Below are positions 55,983-64,000 of a stretch of DNA of 64,000 nt, in pieces; positions within the stretch are counted from its first letter, which is position 1, and each line of letters begins with the position of its first letter. Source of the DNA: Xanthobacter autotrophicus (GTDB lineage Bacteria; Pseudomonadota; Alphaproteobacteria; Rhizobiales; Xanthobacteraceae). The stretch covers positions 186,001 through 250,000 of the forward strand of contig NZ_VAUP01000031.1 in the NCBI RefSeq assembly GCF_005871085.1, read 5' to 3'. The notes under the pieces were generated by a model, which did no database searches, had not been told where the DNA came from, and saw only the letters and a list, made by a program, of their open reading frames with translations. Position numbers and translations under genes: made by a program.

Positions 55983-56816
55983 ATGGCCTCCCTCGCCGCG
56001 CGCCGCGCCAAGGACACCACCATCAAGGCGATCTCGACGGGCTTTGCCGTCCTCGCCATCTTCCTCCTGGGCTGGATCCTGTGGACCCTGCTCGCCCGCG
56101 GGCTGCCCGCCCTCGGCCTCAACGTGTTCACTGAAGTGACCAAGCCGCCGGGCCAGAACGGTGGCCTTTTGAACGCCATCGTCGGCTCGCTGATCCAGAT
56201 CGGCATCGCCATGGCCATCGGCGGTCCCATCGGCATCTTCTGCGGCACCTTCCTCGCCGAGAACGGCAAGGGCACGAAGATCGGTTCCGCCGCCCGCTTC
56301 GTGAACGACATCCTGCTGTCGGCCCCCTCCATCCTGGTGGGCCTGTTCATCTACACCCTGCTGGTGGTGCCGTTCGGCGGCTTCTCCGGCTGGGCCGGGT
56401 CGCTGGCGCTCGCCATCCTGGTGATCCCGGTGGTGGTGCGCACCACCGAGGACATGCTGAACCTTGTTCCCGTGGGCCTGCGCGAGGCCGCATTCGCCCT
56501 CGGTGCGCCGCAGTGGAAGGTGGTCATGTTCATCACCTGGCGCGCGGCGCGGGCTGGCATCGTCACCGGCATCCTGCTCGCCATCGCCCGCGCGGCCGGC
56601 GAGACGGCGCCGCTGCTCTTCACCTCCCTCGGCAACAACGCCTTGTCGACCGACCTGTCGAAGCCCATGGCGAGCCTTCCCATCGCCATCTACCAGTTTG
56701 CCGGCAGCCCGTTCGACGACTGGGTCTCGCTTGCCTGGGCTGGCGCGCTGCTCATCACCGTGGGCGTGCTCGTGCTCAACGTGGCGTCCCGTCTGTTCCT
56801 CGCGCGGAGCCACTAG
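55983..56816 (+). CDS. pstA: Phosphate ABC transporter permease PstA
   Basis: A 277-residue permease partner of PstC. GGLLNAIVGSLIQIGIAMAIGGPIGIFCGTFLAENG and FVNDILLSAPSILVGLFIYTLLV show the family core; the EAA loop reads REAAFALGAPQWKVVMFITWRAA; GETAPLLFTSLGNN is a typical C-terminal motif. AAGGAG precedes the ATG, 17 bp after pstC. Confidence 0.97.
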   Translation: MASLAARRAKDTTIKAISTGFAVLAIFLLGWILWTLLARGLPALGLNVFTEVTKPPGQNGGLLNAIVGSLIQIGIAMAIGGPIGIFCGTFLAENGKGTKIGSAARFVNDILLSAPSILVGLFIYTLLVVPFGGFSGWAGSLALAILVIPVVVRTTEDMLNLVPVGLREAAFALGAPQWKVVMFITWRAARAGIVTGILLAIARAAGETAPLLFTSLGNNALSTDLSKPMASLPIAIYQFAGSPFDDWVSLAWAGALLITVGVLVLNVASRLFLARSH

Positions 56817-56879
56817 GCCCCCGACTGGGCTCCCGCGTACCCGAACCCTTCCGAATTCATCCTCCGAAGCGAGGCCAAA

Positions 56880-57704
<825 letters not shown>

Positions 57705-57739
57705 GGACTGGAGCGGCTTTGGGTCAGCGGCGTCGCAAG

Positions 57740-57815
57740 GCCGCTCGATCGTTTTGCTTTACCGCATTTTCGTCACGCGAACCGGTGCCCACTTCGCTGG
57801 AAAATGCTTGAAAAG
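57740..57815. repeat. Dispersed repeat, family C, before phoU
   Basis: GCATTTTCGTCACGCGAACC then GGTGCCCACTTCGCTGGAAA form an imperfect stem-containing element (GCATTTTC.../GAAAATGC arms). A diverged copy is at 18585-18650. Elements with AAATGC...CCGGTTCGCGTGA...GCATTTTC are common between genes in Rhizobiales (recollection). Confidence 0.75.
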
Positions 57816-57825
57816 GATTATTCCG

Positions 57826-58554
57826 ATGCCGGAGCATACCGTTTCGTCCTTCGACCAGGAGTTGAAGGAAATCGGCCGCAAGGTGGTGGAGATGGGCGGC
57901 CTCGCCGAGCGGCTGGTCGCCGACAGCGTGTCCTCGCTCATCAAGCGTGACGGCGCCCTCGCCCAGAAGGTCGTGCTGCTCGACACCACCGTCGACCAGA
58001 TGCAGCGCGAGATCGAGGATCGCGCCATCCTCGTCATCGCCAAGCGCCAGCCGGTGGCCAACGATCTGCGTGAGATCGTGTCGGCCATCCGCATCGCCAA
58101 CGACCTGGAGCGCATCGGCGACCTGGCCAAGAACGTGGGCAAGCGCGTCATGGCCATCGAGGGCGAATACCACCCGGCCAAGCTGGTGCGGGGTGTGGAG
58201 CACATCTCCGACCTGGTGCTGGAGCAGCTCAAGGAAGTGCTCGACGCCTATGCCGCCCGCAACGAGGCGAAGGCGGTTGAGGTGTGGGGCCGCGACAGCG
58301 CCATCGACACCATGTACACGTCCCTGTTCCGCGAACTCCTCACCTATATGATGGAAGATCCGCGCAACATCTCCGTGTGCACGCACCTGTTGTTCTGCGC
58401 GAAGAACATCGAGCGCATCGGCGACCACGCGACCAATGTCGCGGAAATCGTCTATTACATGGTCACCGGCCAGAACCTGCCGGAGAGCCGCCCGAAGGCG
58501 GACGCCTCCAGCGAGACCACCCTGGCTTTTCCGGGACGTTCCGCCCAGGCTTGA
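57826..58554 (+). CDS. phoU: Phosphate signalling regulator PhoU
   Basis: A 242-residue protein with two PhoU helical domains. SSFDQELKEIGRKVVEMGGLAERL opens domain 1, with RQPVANDLREIVSAIRIANDLERIGDLAKN (E/D-x-x-x-D metal motif) and, in domain 2, THLLFCAKNIERIGDHATNVAEIVYYMVTG. It mediates inhibition of PhoR through PstB when phosphate is ample. AAAAGGA precedes the ATG at 57826. A family C repeat separates it from pstB. Confidence 0.97.
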   Translation: MPEHTVSSFDQELKEIGRKVVEMGGLAERLVADSVSSLIKRDGALAQKVVLLDTTVDQMQREIEDRAILVIAKRQPVANDLREIVSAIRIANDLERIGDLAKNVGKRVMAIEGEYHPAKLVRGVEHISDLVLEQLKEVLDAYAARNEAKAVEVWGRDSAIDTMYTSLFRELLTYMMEDPRNISVCTHLLFCAKNIERIGDHATNVAEIVYYMVTGQNLPESRPKADASSETTLAFPGRSAQA

Positions 58555-58644
58555 GCGGACGTGATGGCTGGTCCCGATCCCGGTCCGTCCGGGCCGGGCA
58601 GCCGATGTCGTCAAGACGGGTGATGCCAAGACGGGTGATTTATA

Positions 58645-59346
58645 GTGCCGGCGCATATTCTGATCGTCGAGGATGAGGAGCCCCTGACCCTCCTGCTTCG
58701 CTACAATCTGGAGTCGGAGGGCTACGGCGTGGAAAGCGTCGGCCGCGGCGACGAGGCTGAGACGCGCCTGCGCGAGAGCGTGCCCGATCTCGTCATCCTC
58801 GACTGGATGCTGCCGGGCCTGTCCGGCATCGAGTTGTGCCGGCGCCTGCGCACCCGTCCGGAGACCGAGCGCCTGCCCGTCATCATGCTCACCGCCCGCG
58901 GCGAGGAGACCGAGCGCGTGCGCGGCCTTGCCACCGGCGCTGACGATTATGTGGTGAAGCCGTTCTCGGTGCCCGAATTGCTCGCCCGGGTGCGCGCCCT
59001 GCTGCGCCGGGCTAAGCCCGAGCACGTGGCCACCCTGCTGCGCGCCGGCGATATAGAGTTGGACCGGGAGACCCACCGGGTCCACCGCGCCGGCCGCGAG
59101 GTCCACCTCGGCCCCACCGAATTCCGCCTCTTGGAATTCCTGATGCAGAGCCCCGGACGGGTATTTTCCCGCGAGCAGCTGCTCGACGGGGTGTGGGGGC
59201 AGGACGTCTATATCGACGAGCGCACGGTGGACGTGCATGTGGGTCGCCTGCGCAAGGCCATCAACCGCGGCCGCCAGTCCGATCCCATCCGCACCGTGCG
59301 GGGGGCCGGCTATTCCTTCAACGAGATGTTCGCCCGCTCCCATTGA
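58645..59346 (+). CDS. phoB: Phosphate regulon response regulator PhoB
   Basis: A 233-residue OmpR/PhoB-type regulator. Receiver: ILIVEDEEPLTLLLRYNLE (acidic pocket), VILDWMLPGLSG (phospho-Asp near 54), MLTARGEE and DDYVVKPFSVPEL. DNA-binding winged helix: LGPTEFRLLEFLMQSPGRVFSREQLLDGVWG and ERTVDVHVGRLRKAI. The GTG at 58645 is the start; two AAGACGGGTGAT repeats lie just upstream (58613-58641). It ends the Pho block and acts at the Pho box before pstS. Confidence 0.97.
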   Translation: MPAHILIVEDEEPLTLLLRYNLESEGYGVESVGRGDEAETRLRESVPDLVILDWMLPGLSGIELCRRLRTRPETERLPVIMLTARGEETERVRGLATGADDYVVKPFSVPELLARVRALLRRAKPEHVATLLRAGDIELDRETHRVHRAGREVHLGPTEFRLLEFLMQSPGRVFSREQLLDGVWGQDVYIDERTVDVHVGRLRKAINRGRQSDPIRTVRGAGYSFNEMFARSH

Positions 59347-59348
59347 GG

Positions 59349-59378
59349 GACGGCGCCTTAAGACGAGAGGGCGCCGTC
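59349..59378 (+). terminator. Hairpin after phoB
   Basis: GACGGCGCC (59349-59357) and GGCGCCGTC (59370-59378) form a perfect 9-bp stem, 2 bp after the phoB stop. No T-tract. Confidence 0.65.
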
Positions 59379-59536
59379 ACCCTCCGACTCGACCGGAGGG
59401 TCTATGGAACGGCCGGGACACTGCGGCCAGGTTTTGGCCAGGCGGCGAGATGGACCCTCCGGTCAAGCCGGAGGGCGACGATGGTGAGATGGGCGGGGAA
59501 GCGCCGGTACCCCCCTTCCCGCACGCGGGAGAAGGG
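59379..59536. repeat. Cluster of palindromic repeats (family B pair plus family A-like copy)
   Basis: ACCCTCCG/CGGAGGGT at 59379-59401 and CCCTCCGG/CCGGAGGG at 59455-59475 form a facing pair of the ATGGACCCTCCGGTC type. A third palindrome CCCCTTCCCGC/GCGGGAGAAGGGG lies at about 59512-59536. They occupy the space between convergent phoB and the amine-oxidase gene. Confidence 0.75.
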
Positions 59537-59605
59537 GTGACGGCGGCTCTTTTCAACCCGGGCCGAGACCGCCCATGGGGCCAAACGGGCGGCACCAGCG
59601 CCATC

Positions 59606-60955
59606 CTATCCCGAGCGCACCCCGATCAGCCCCAGCACCTGCCGGGCCGCCCGCTCGCCTGACAGCCAGGCGCCGCCCACCGTGCCCCACAGGGTCTCGT
59701 GGGCGTGCTCGCCGGCGAACACCATGCGGCCGCCCACGGTCTCGATGAAGGCGCGGCGCATGTTGCCGTAGCCGGGCAGGGCGCAGGAGAAGGCGCCGAG
59801 CGCATAGGTCTCCTTGCTCCAGCGGGTGGCGTGCACCTTGCCCATCCGCGCCGCCGTGTCGGCGCCGAATTCACGGGTCAGCGCTTCCCTGGCGAAGGCG
59901 GCCGCAGCTTCCGGAGCGGCGTTGGCAAGGCCGGCTGCGGTGTCGCCGGCCACGTCCAGCGTATAGAGGTCGCCGCCGCCGATGCGGGCGCGCATCATGT
60001 AGGCGCGCGCGCCGTCGGCCTTGAAATAAAGCGTCTCGTCCGCCGCAAGCGAAGCCGGATTGCGCGGCAGGCGGAAGGCGATGTGGTCGTAGGCGCCCAG
60101 GGTGATCTTCTCCACCGCCGTGCGATAGCGCGGCTGGAACGGCAGGATGCGCAGCCTGCCGCTGGCGATCACGCTGGGCGGCACGGCGACGACGACGGAA
60201 CGCCCCTGGATGGTGCCCTTGTTGGTCTGCACGGTGACGAGGCGGCCGGTCAGCTCCACGCTGCGGGCCACCGTCTCCAGCCGCACCGTCAGCGGTCGTG
60301 CCAGCTGGGCGACCAGCGTGCCGATGCCCTGGCGGCAGATCTCCTCGCCCTCGCGCTCATCGGCGCGGGAGAAATCCACCGTGGAAACCTGGTCCAGCTC
60401 CTTGGCGCAACCGATGGGCCCCACCACGAAGCGGGCGCTCGGTCCCCATGGGCCGAGGTCCGGCAGGGCGCGGGCGGCTGGCATGTCGCGGCCGGCGTCG
60501 CCGGCGGCGCCGATGGCGCGCTCGGCTCGGCGCACCGTGGCGACGAAGGCCTCGTAGTCCGTATCGCGGGCCTCGCGCCCGTTCACATAGAGCCGGCCGC
60601 CTTCGGGCGCGCGGGTGATGTCGAGCCCTTCGGCCCTGCCATAGGCCGCCATGGGGCGGGCCGCCGGCATGTTCAGCCGCGCCGCTCCCAGGTCGAAGGG
60701 TACACCGAACAAAGCGGTGTCGGTGACGGTGCGCCCGCCCACCCGGTTCGTCGCCTCGATGAGCACATAGGAGCGCCCGGCCTCGGCGATGCGTCGCGCG
60801 GCGGAGATGCCGGCGGCCCCGGCGCCGATGATGATGACATCCGCCTCGCCCTGCTGGCCAAGCGCGCGGGTGATGCCCAACGGCAGGGCGCCGAGCGCGG
60901 CGCCTCCGGCGAGGAAGGCGCGGCGGGTGAGGGGGGAAAGGCGCGGATCGGTCAC
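59606..60955 (-). CDS. Tat-exported flavin amine oxidase, paralogue 1
   Basis: A 449-residue FAD oxidase-like protein. The N-terminus LTRRAFLAGGAALGALPLGITRA has a twin-arginine signal; DVIIIGAGAAGISAARRIAEAG is the FAD loop with GRVGGR-like NRVGGRTV; the C-terminal FAD motif is VFAGEHAHETLWGTVGGAWLSG. The segment normally reading GAHWIHG is GAARLNMPAARP here, so an active-site element is changed. Start GTG at 60955 lacks a clear ribosome site. 89 bp downstream of its paralogue; substrate unknown. Confidence 0.88.
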   Translation of the reverse strand: MTDPRLSPLTRRAFLAGGAALGALPLGITRALGQQGEADVIIIGAGAAGISAARRIAEAGRSYVLIEATNRVGGRTVTDTALFGVPFDLGAARLNMPAARPMAAYGRAEGLDITRAPEGGRLYVNGREARDTDYEAFVATVRRAERAIGAAGDAGRDMPAARALPDLGPWGPSARFVVGPIGCAKELDQVSTVDFSRADEREGEEICRQGIGTLVAQLARPLTVRLETVARSVELTGRLVTVQTNKGTIQGRSVVVAVPPSVIASGRLRILPFQPRYRTAVEKITLGAYDHIAFRLPRNPASLAADETLYFKADGARAYMMRARIGGGDLYTLDVAGDTAAGLANAAPEAAAAFAREALTREFGADTAARMGKVHATRWSKETYALGAFSCALPGYGNMRRAFIETVGGRMVFAGEHAHETLWGTVGGAWLSGERAARQVLGLIGVRSG

Positions 60956-61044
60956 GGGCCGGACGCTAGCATGGCCGGCGCGCGCGGGGGAGGGGGCCTC
61001 GGTGCCGCGCCATCGGCTTGCTCCTTGTCCTCCGGCGGACGGGC

Positions 61045-62364
61045 CTACCCCAGCACGCCCAGCGCCTGTTTGGCGGCCCGCTCGCCGGAGAGCCAGGCGC
61101 CGCCGACCGAGCCCCACAGGCTTTCATGGGCGTGCTCGCCGGCGAAAATCAGGCGGTCGGAGACGATCTCCATGAAGGCCCGGCGCATATGGGCGTAACC
61201 GGGCAGGGCGCAGGTGAAGGCGCCCAACGCCCAAGGCTCGCGGCTCCAGCGCGTGGCGTGCACCTTGCCCACCTTCGCCGCCGTGCGGGCACCGAATTCA
61301 TGAGTCAGCGCCGCCATGAGGAAGGCGCGTGCGGCCTCCGGCGGGCCGTTGGCGAGGTCGGCGGCGACGGCGCCGGCCACCTCCAGGCTGTGGAGGCTGC
61401 CGCCGTTGATGCGGGCGAGGAGGCCGTAGGCCCGTGACCCGTCCACCTTGAAGTAGACGAGTTCGTCCGCCTTCAGCCCGGCGGGGTTGCCCGGCAGCTC
61501 GAAGGCGATGTGGTCGTAGGTGCCCAGCGTGATGGTCTCGACCGCCGTGCGGACGCGCTCCGGCAGGCGCGGCAGGATGCGCAGCGTGCCGGCGGCGATC
61601 ACGCTGGGCGGCACGGCGATGATGACCACGCGGCCCTTCAGGGTGCCGCGATCGGTGGCGACCGATGCCAGGCGCCCGTTGAAGTCCACCGTGCTGGCGG
61701 CGGTGTTGAGGCGCACGCTGAGGGGTGCGGCGAGCTTGGCCACCAGGGTGCCGAAGCCCTGCCGGCAGAATTCGTCCTCGTCCTTCTCCTCGGACCGGGA
61801 AAAATCCACGGTGGAAACCTGGTCCAGCTCCTTGGCGCAGGAGAACGGCCCCAGCGCGAAGCGGGCGCTCGGCGCCCAGTCGCCGAGGTTCGGCAGCACC
61901 CGGCCGGCGGGAACATCCCGCCCGGCCTCGCCGGTGGCCACGATGGCGCGCTCGCCCCGCTTCACGGCGGCGAAGAAGTCGGCGCGTTCGCCCTCGCCCG
62001 CCTCGGCGCCGTCCATGAACAGCCGGCCGTGGTGGGGCGCGCCATAGAGGTCGAGGCCCGCCGCCCGGCCGAAGGCGGACAGGGGATGCAGGCTCGGGGT
62101 ATGGATCCAGTGGGCGCCTACATCGAACGGGACGCCGAAGATGGAAGTGTCGGCGAAGGCGCGCCCGCCCACCCGGCCGGAGGCCTCGATCAGCGCATAG
62201 CTGCGCCCGGCCTCGGCGATGCGGCGGGCCGCGGCGATGCCCGCCGCACCGGCACCGATGATGATGACATCGCTCTCCGACGCCTGCCCCAGGGCGGCAT
62301 AGGGACCGGCAAGGGGCACCGCGGCCAGCGCGGCCCCCCGGGCGAGCAGTTTGCGGCGGTTCAT
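61045..62364 (-). CDS. Tat-exported flavin amine oxidase, paralogue 2
   Basis: A 439-residue FAD oxidase-like protein. MNRRKLLARGAALAAVPLAGPYAALG is a twin-arginine-type signal; DVIIIGAGAAGIAAARRIAEAG binds FAD; FDVGAHWIHTPSLHP keeps the canonical WIH motif; IFAGEHAHESLWGSVGGAWLSG closes the FAD site. It shares long blocks with paralogue 1, including CAKELDQVSTVDFSR and VGKVHATRW. Probably a periplasmic polyamine/amine or cyclic-alkylamine oxidase; the substrate is inference only. Confidence 0.9.
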   Translation of the reverse strand: MNRRKLLARGAALAAVPLAGPYAALGQASESDVIIIGAGAAGIAAARRIAEAGRSYALIEASGRVGGRAFADTSIFGVPFDVGAHWIHTPSLHPLSAFGRAAGLDLYGAPHHGRLFMDGAEAGEGERADFFAAVKRGERAIVATGEAGRDVPAGRVLPNLGDWAPSARFALGPFSCAKELDQVSTVDFSRSEEKDEDEFCRQGFGTLVAKLAAPLSVRLNTAASTVDFNGRLASVATDRGTLKGRVVIIAVPPSVIAAGTLRILPRLPERVRTAVETITLGTYDHIAFELPGNPAGLKADELVYFKVDGSRAYGLLARINGGSLHSLEVAGAVAADLANGPPEAARAFLMAALTHEFGARTAAKVGKVHATRWSREPWALGAFTCALPGYAHMRRAFMEIVSDRLIFAGEHAHESLWGSVGGAWLSGERAAKQALGVLG

Positions 62365-62512
62365 CACGATGGTCCGGCCTTGTCCGTCTCGGACGTGACC
62401 ATAGGGCCGGATCGGTCCCGGTTGAACCGGCCTGATGGGCACGACCGTCACATGATCGCGCACGGCAGGGCGCGCGGGAACGGGGGAACGGGGGCGCGCG
62501 CGGCAGGGGGGC

Positions 62513-63439
62513 TCAGTTCCGCCGGTTCGCCACGAACAAGGCGGCCTCGGCCAGCACCGCGCCGCGCGCGCCGAAGGGGGCGAGGGCGGCGGCGGCATCC
62601 GCCACCAGCCGGTCGAGCAGGGTGCGGGCGGCCGACAGGCCGAGACGGGAGACCAGGGTCGCCTTGCCGGCGGCGGCGTCCTTGCCCACCTTCTTGCCCA
62701 CCTCCTCGGCGGTGCCCTCCACGTCGAGGATGTCGTCGGCGATCTGGAAGGCGGCGCCCAGCGCCCGGCCGTAGGCCAGGAGCGCCGCGCGCTCGTCCGC
62801 CGTGGCACCGCCCAAAAGCGCGCCGGCCTCCACGGAGACCGCCAGAAGCGCGCCGGTCTTCATGGCCTGGAGGTCGCGGATGGCGTCTTCCGCAAGGGCA
62901 AGGGGGGCGCCGCCGGAGAAGCGACCCTCGGCGGTGAGGTCCAGCATCTGCCCGCCCACCATGCCGCCGATGCCCGCCGCCCGCGCCAGCGCCCGTACCA
63001 AAGCGATGCGCACGGCGGCATCGGGATGGGCGTCCTCCCCCGCCAGCAGGTCGAAGGCGAGGGTGAGCAGGCCGTCGCCGGCGAGAATGGCGGTAGCCTC
63101 GTCATAGGCCCGGTGCACGGTGGGCCGGCCCCGGCGCAGATCATCGTCGTCCATGGCCGGCAGGTCGTCATGGACCAGGGAATAGCAATGGATGCACTCG
63201 ATCGCGGTGGCCGCCGTCACCGCCTGATCGGCCGGGATGCCGAACAAAGCGGCGCTTTCGATCACCAGAAAGGGCCGCAGCCTTTTGCCGCCGCCGAGCG
63301 CGCCGTGGCGCATGGCGGCCATCAGCCGCTCGGGCCGCAGCCGCTCGCCGGGCAGCGCGGCGTCGGCGAGGGCGAGGGCCAGGCGGGTCTCGGTGGCCGT
63401 GGCGGAGGCGTCGAGCCGGTCCTTGAGGGAAAGGGTCAC
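62513..63439 (-). CDS. ispA: Polyprenyl (farnesyl-type) diphosphate synthase
   Basis: A 308-residue trans-isoprenyl diphosphate synthase. HDDLPAMDDDDLRRGRPT is the first Asp-rich motif and FQIADDILDVEGT the second; GGGKRLRPFLV and TGALLAVSVEAGALLGG fit short-chain (IspA-like) enzymes that make geranyl/farnesyl diphosphate for quinone and cell-wall lipid synthesis. Start GTG at 63439 with AAGGTGA upstream. Product chain length is inferred. Divergent from mtgA. Confidence 0.93.
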   Translation of the reverse strand: MTLSLKDRLDASATATETRLALALADAALPGERLRPERLMAAMRHGALGGGKRLRPFLVIESAALFGIPADQAVTAATAIECIHCYSLVHDDLPAMDDDDLRRGRPTVHRAYDEATAILAGDGLLTLAFDLLAGEDAHPDAAVRIALVRALARAAGIGGMVGGQMLDLTAEGRFSGGAPLALAEDAIRDLQAMKTGALLAVSVEAGALLGGATADERAALLAYGRALGAAFQIADDILDVEGTAEEVGKKVGKDAAAGKATLVSRLGLSAARTLLDRLVADAAAALAPFGARGAVLAEAALFVANRRN

Positions 63440-63615
63440 GATCGGGTCACCTTGGGCAAACGGGCCAAGACCAGCGGGCCGAGACCTGCGGGCCACAAAC
63501 GGGGCGGGAGGGAACGCCCAGGCCGGGCGCGCCGTTGACGGGGGCCACCGGGTGCCCCAACCAGAAGGCCGGGTCAAGCCGATTGGCCGCGCCCGGCGGG
63601 CGAGGGAGGATTTTG

Positions 63616-64000
63616 ATGGTCGCTCTGGTGCTGCGCGTGCTGCTGGCTCTCGCCGCCATCCCGCTGGTCCTGTCCCTCGCCTACAACGTGGTCAATCCGG
63701 TCTCCGCCCTCATGCTGCTGCGATGGGTTCAGGGCGAGCGGGTGGAGCGGGTCTGGACCCCCATCGAGCAGATGTCCCCGGTGCTGGTGCGCACCGTCAT
63801 CGCCTCGGAGGATGCGAGCTTCTGCAGCCATTGGGGCGTCGATCTCGACGAGATGCGCGCCGCCATCGACAAGGCGGACGAGCTGGAGGATGCGCGCGGC
63901 GCCTCCACCATTCCCATGCAGATCGCCAAGAACCTGTTTTTGTGGCCGGGGCGGGCGCTGATCCGCAAGGCGTTCGAGATCCCGCTCGCTCTGTGGCTGG
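63616..64000 (+). CDS. mtgA: Monofunctional peptidoglycan transglycosylase (5' part only)
   Basis: The first 128 residues of a GT51 enzyme, cut by the window end. An N-terminal membrane anchor (VALVLRVLLALAAIPLVLSLAYNVV in part) is followed by WTPIEQMSPVLVRTVIASEDASFCSHWGVD, with the catalytic Glu of the SED motif, and GASTIPMQIAKNLFLWPGR. MtgA polymerises lipid II without a transpeptidase domain. GGGAGGA precedes the ATG. Confidence 0.93.
   Translation, partial: MVALVLRVLLALAAIPLVLSLAYNVVNPVSALMLLRWVQGERVERVWTPIEQMSPVLVRTVIASEDASFCSHWGVDLDEMRAAIDKADELEDARGASTIPMQIAKNLFLWPGRALIRKAFEIPLALWL

Overview
This 64-kb window is a chromosomal segment of a very GC-rich alphaproteobacterium. Gene content and order point to the Hyphomicrobiales (Rhizobiales), most likely a Xanthobacteraceae-type organism: dnaK-dnaJ, a rhizobial-type phospholipid N-methyltransferase, pyrF-dapB-gpmA, glnD, dapE, and a phoR-pstSCAB-phoU-phoB block. 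The genus assignment is inference. I see no rRNA, tRNA, prophage, insertion sequence or CRISPR array. Most of the window is housekeeping core, with short accessory insertions and many dispersed palindromic repeats.

Layout. 1-11 kb: end of a probable DUF1236 protein, a VOC protein, nicotinamidase, dnaK-dnaJ behind a heat-shock-like promoter, an epimerase-like gene divergent from a TetR gene across three palindromic operators, pmtA, a histidine phosphatase overlapping pyrF, a double DUF1330 protein, dapB and gpmA. 11-18.5 kb: engB, a class A penicillin-binding protein, a proline-rich secreted protein and glnD. 18.7-24.5 kb: a valine-degradation cluster (mmsB, isobutyryl-CoA dehydrogenase-like gene, mmsA, divergent LysR gene) interrupted by a VapBC module with its own perfect palindrome. 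24.6-35.6 kb: rpmB, a hydrolase-dapE pair, a large MscS channel, a CAP lipoprotein, an acyl-CoA synthetase, HicAB, small unknown genes and a TetR regulator. 35.7-44.5 kb: a phosphotransferase/acyl-CoA dehydrogenase pair resembling the two halves of ACAD10/11, an LPG-synthase-like membrane protein, kup, ahcY and carD. 44.8-51.6 kb: a Q-rich microprotein, a gamma-glutamyltransferase, a nitroreductase, a double cold-shock-domain protein, xth and a secreted protein. 51.8-59.3 kb: the phosphate regulon with a three-repeat Pho box before pstS. 59.6-64 kb: two tandem Tat-exported flavin amine oxidases, a prenyl diphosphate synthase and the start of mtgA.

How genes work together. PhoR/PhoB, PstSCAB and PhoU form the phosphate sensing and uptake circuit. 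The mms genes and the acyl-CoA dehydrogenase form the distal valine pathway. dapB and dapE serve lysine/diaminopimelate synthesis, which with the penicillin-binding protein and mtgA supports the cell wall. GlnD is the nitrogen sensor that acts on PII.

The observations I rate highest are: a valine-catabolic dehydrogenase whose start codon lies 1 nt after the vapC stop; the split ACAD10/11-like pair behind an AGCGAGCGCTCGCT palindrome; three near-tandem TGAAC-N3-GTTCA operators; the tandem amine oxidases, one of which has lost the usual WIH motif; and several families of dispersed palindromes. Nothing seen amounts to a clearly new defence or mobile system. Many GTG/TTG starts are choices based on Shine-Dalgarno position and carry some uncertainty.
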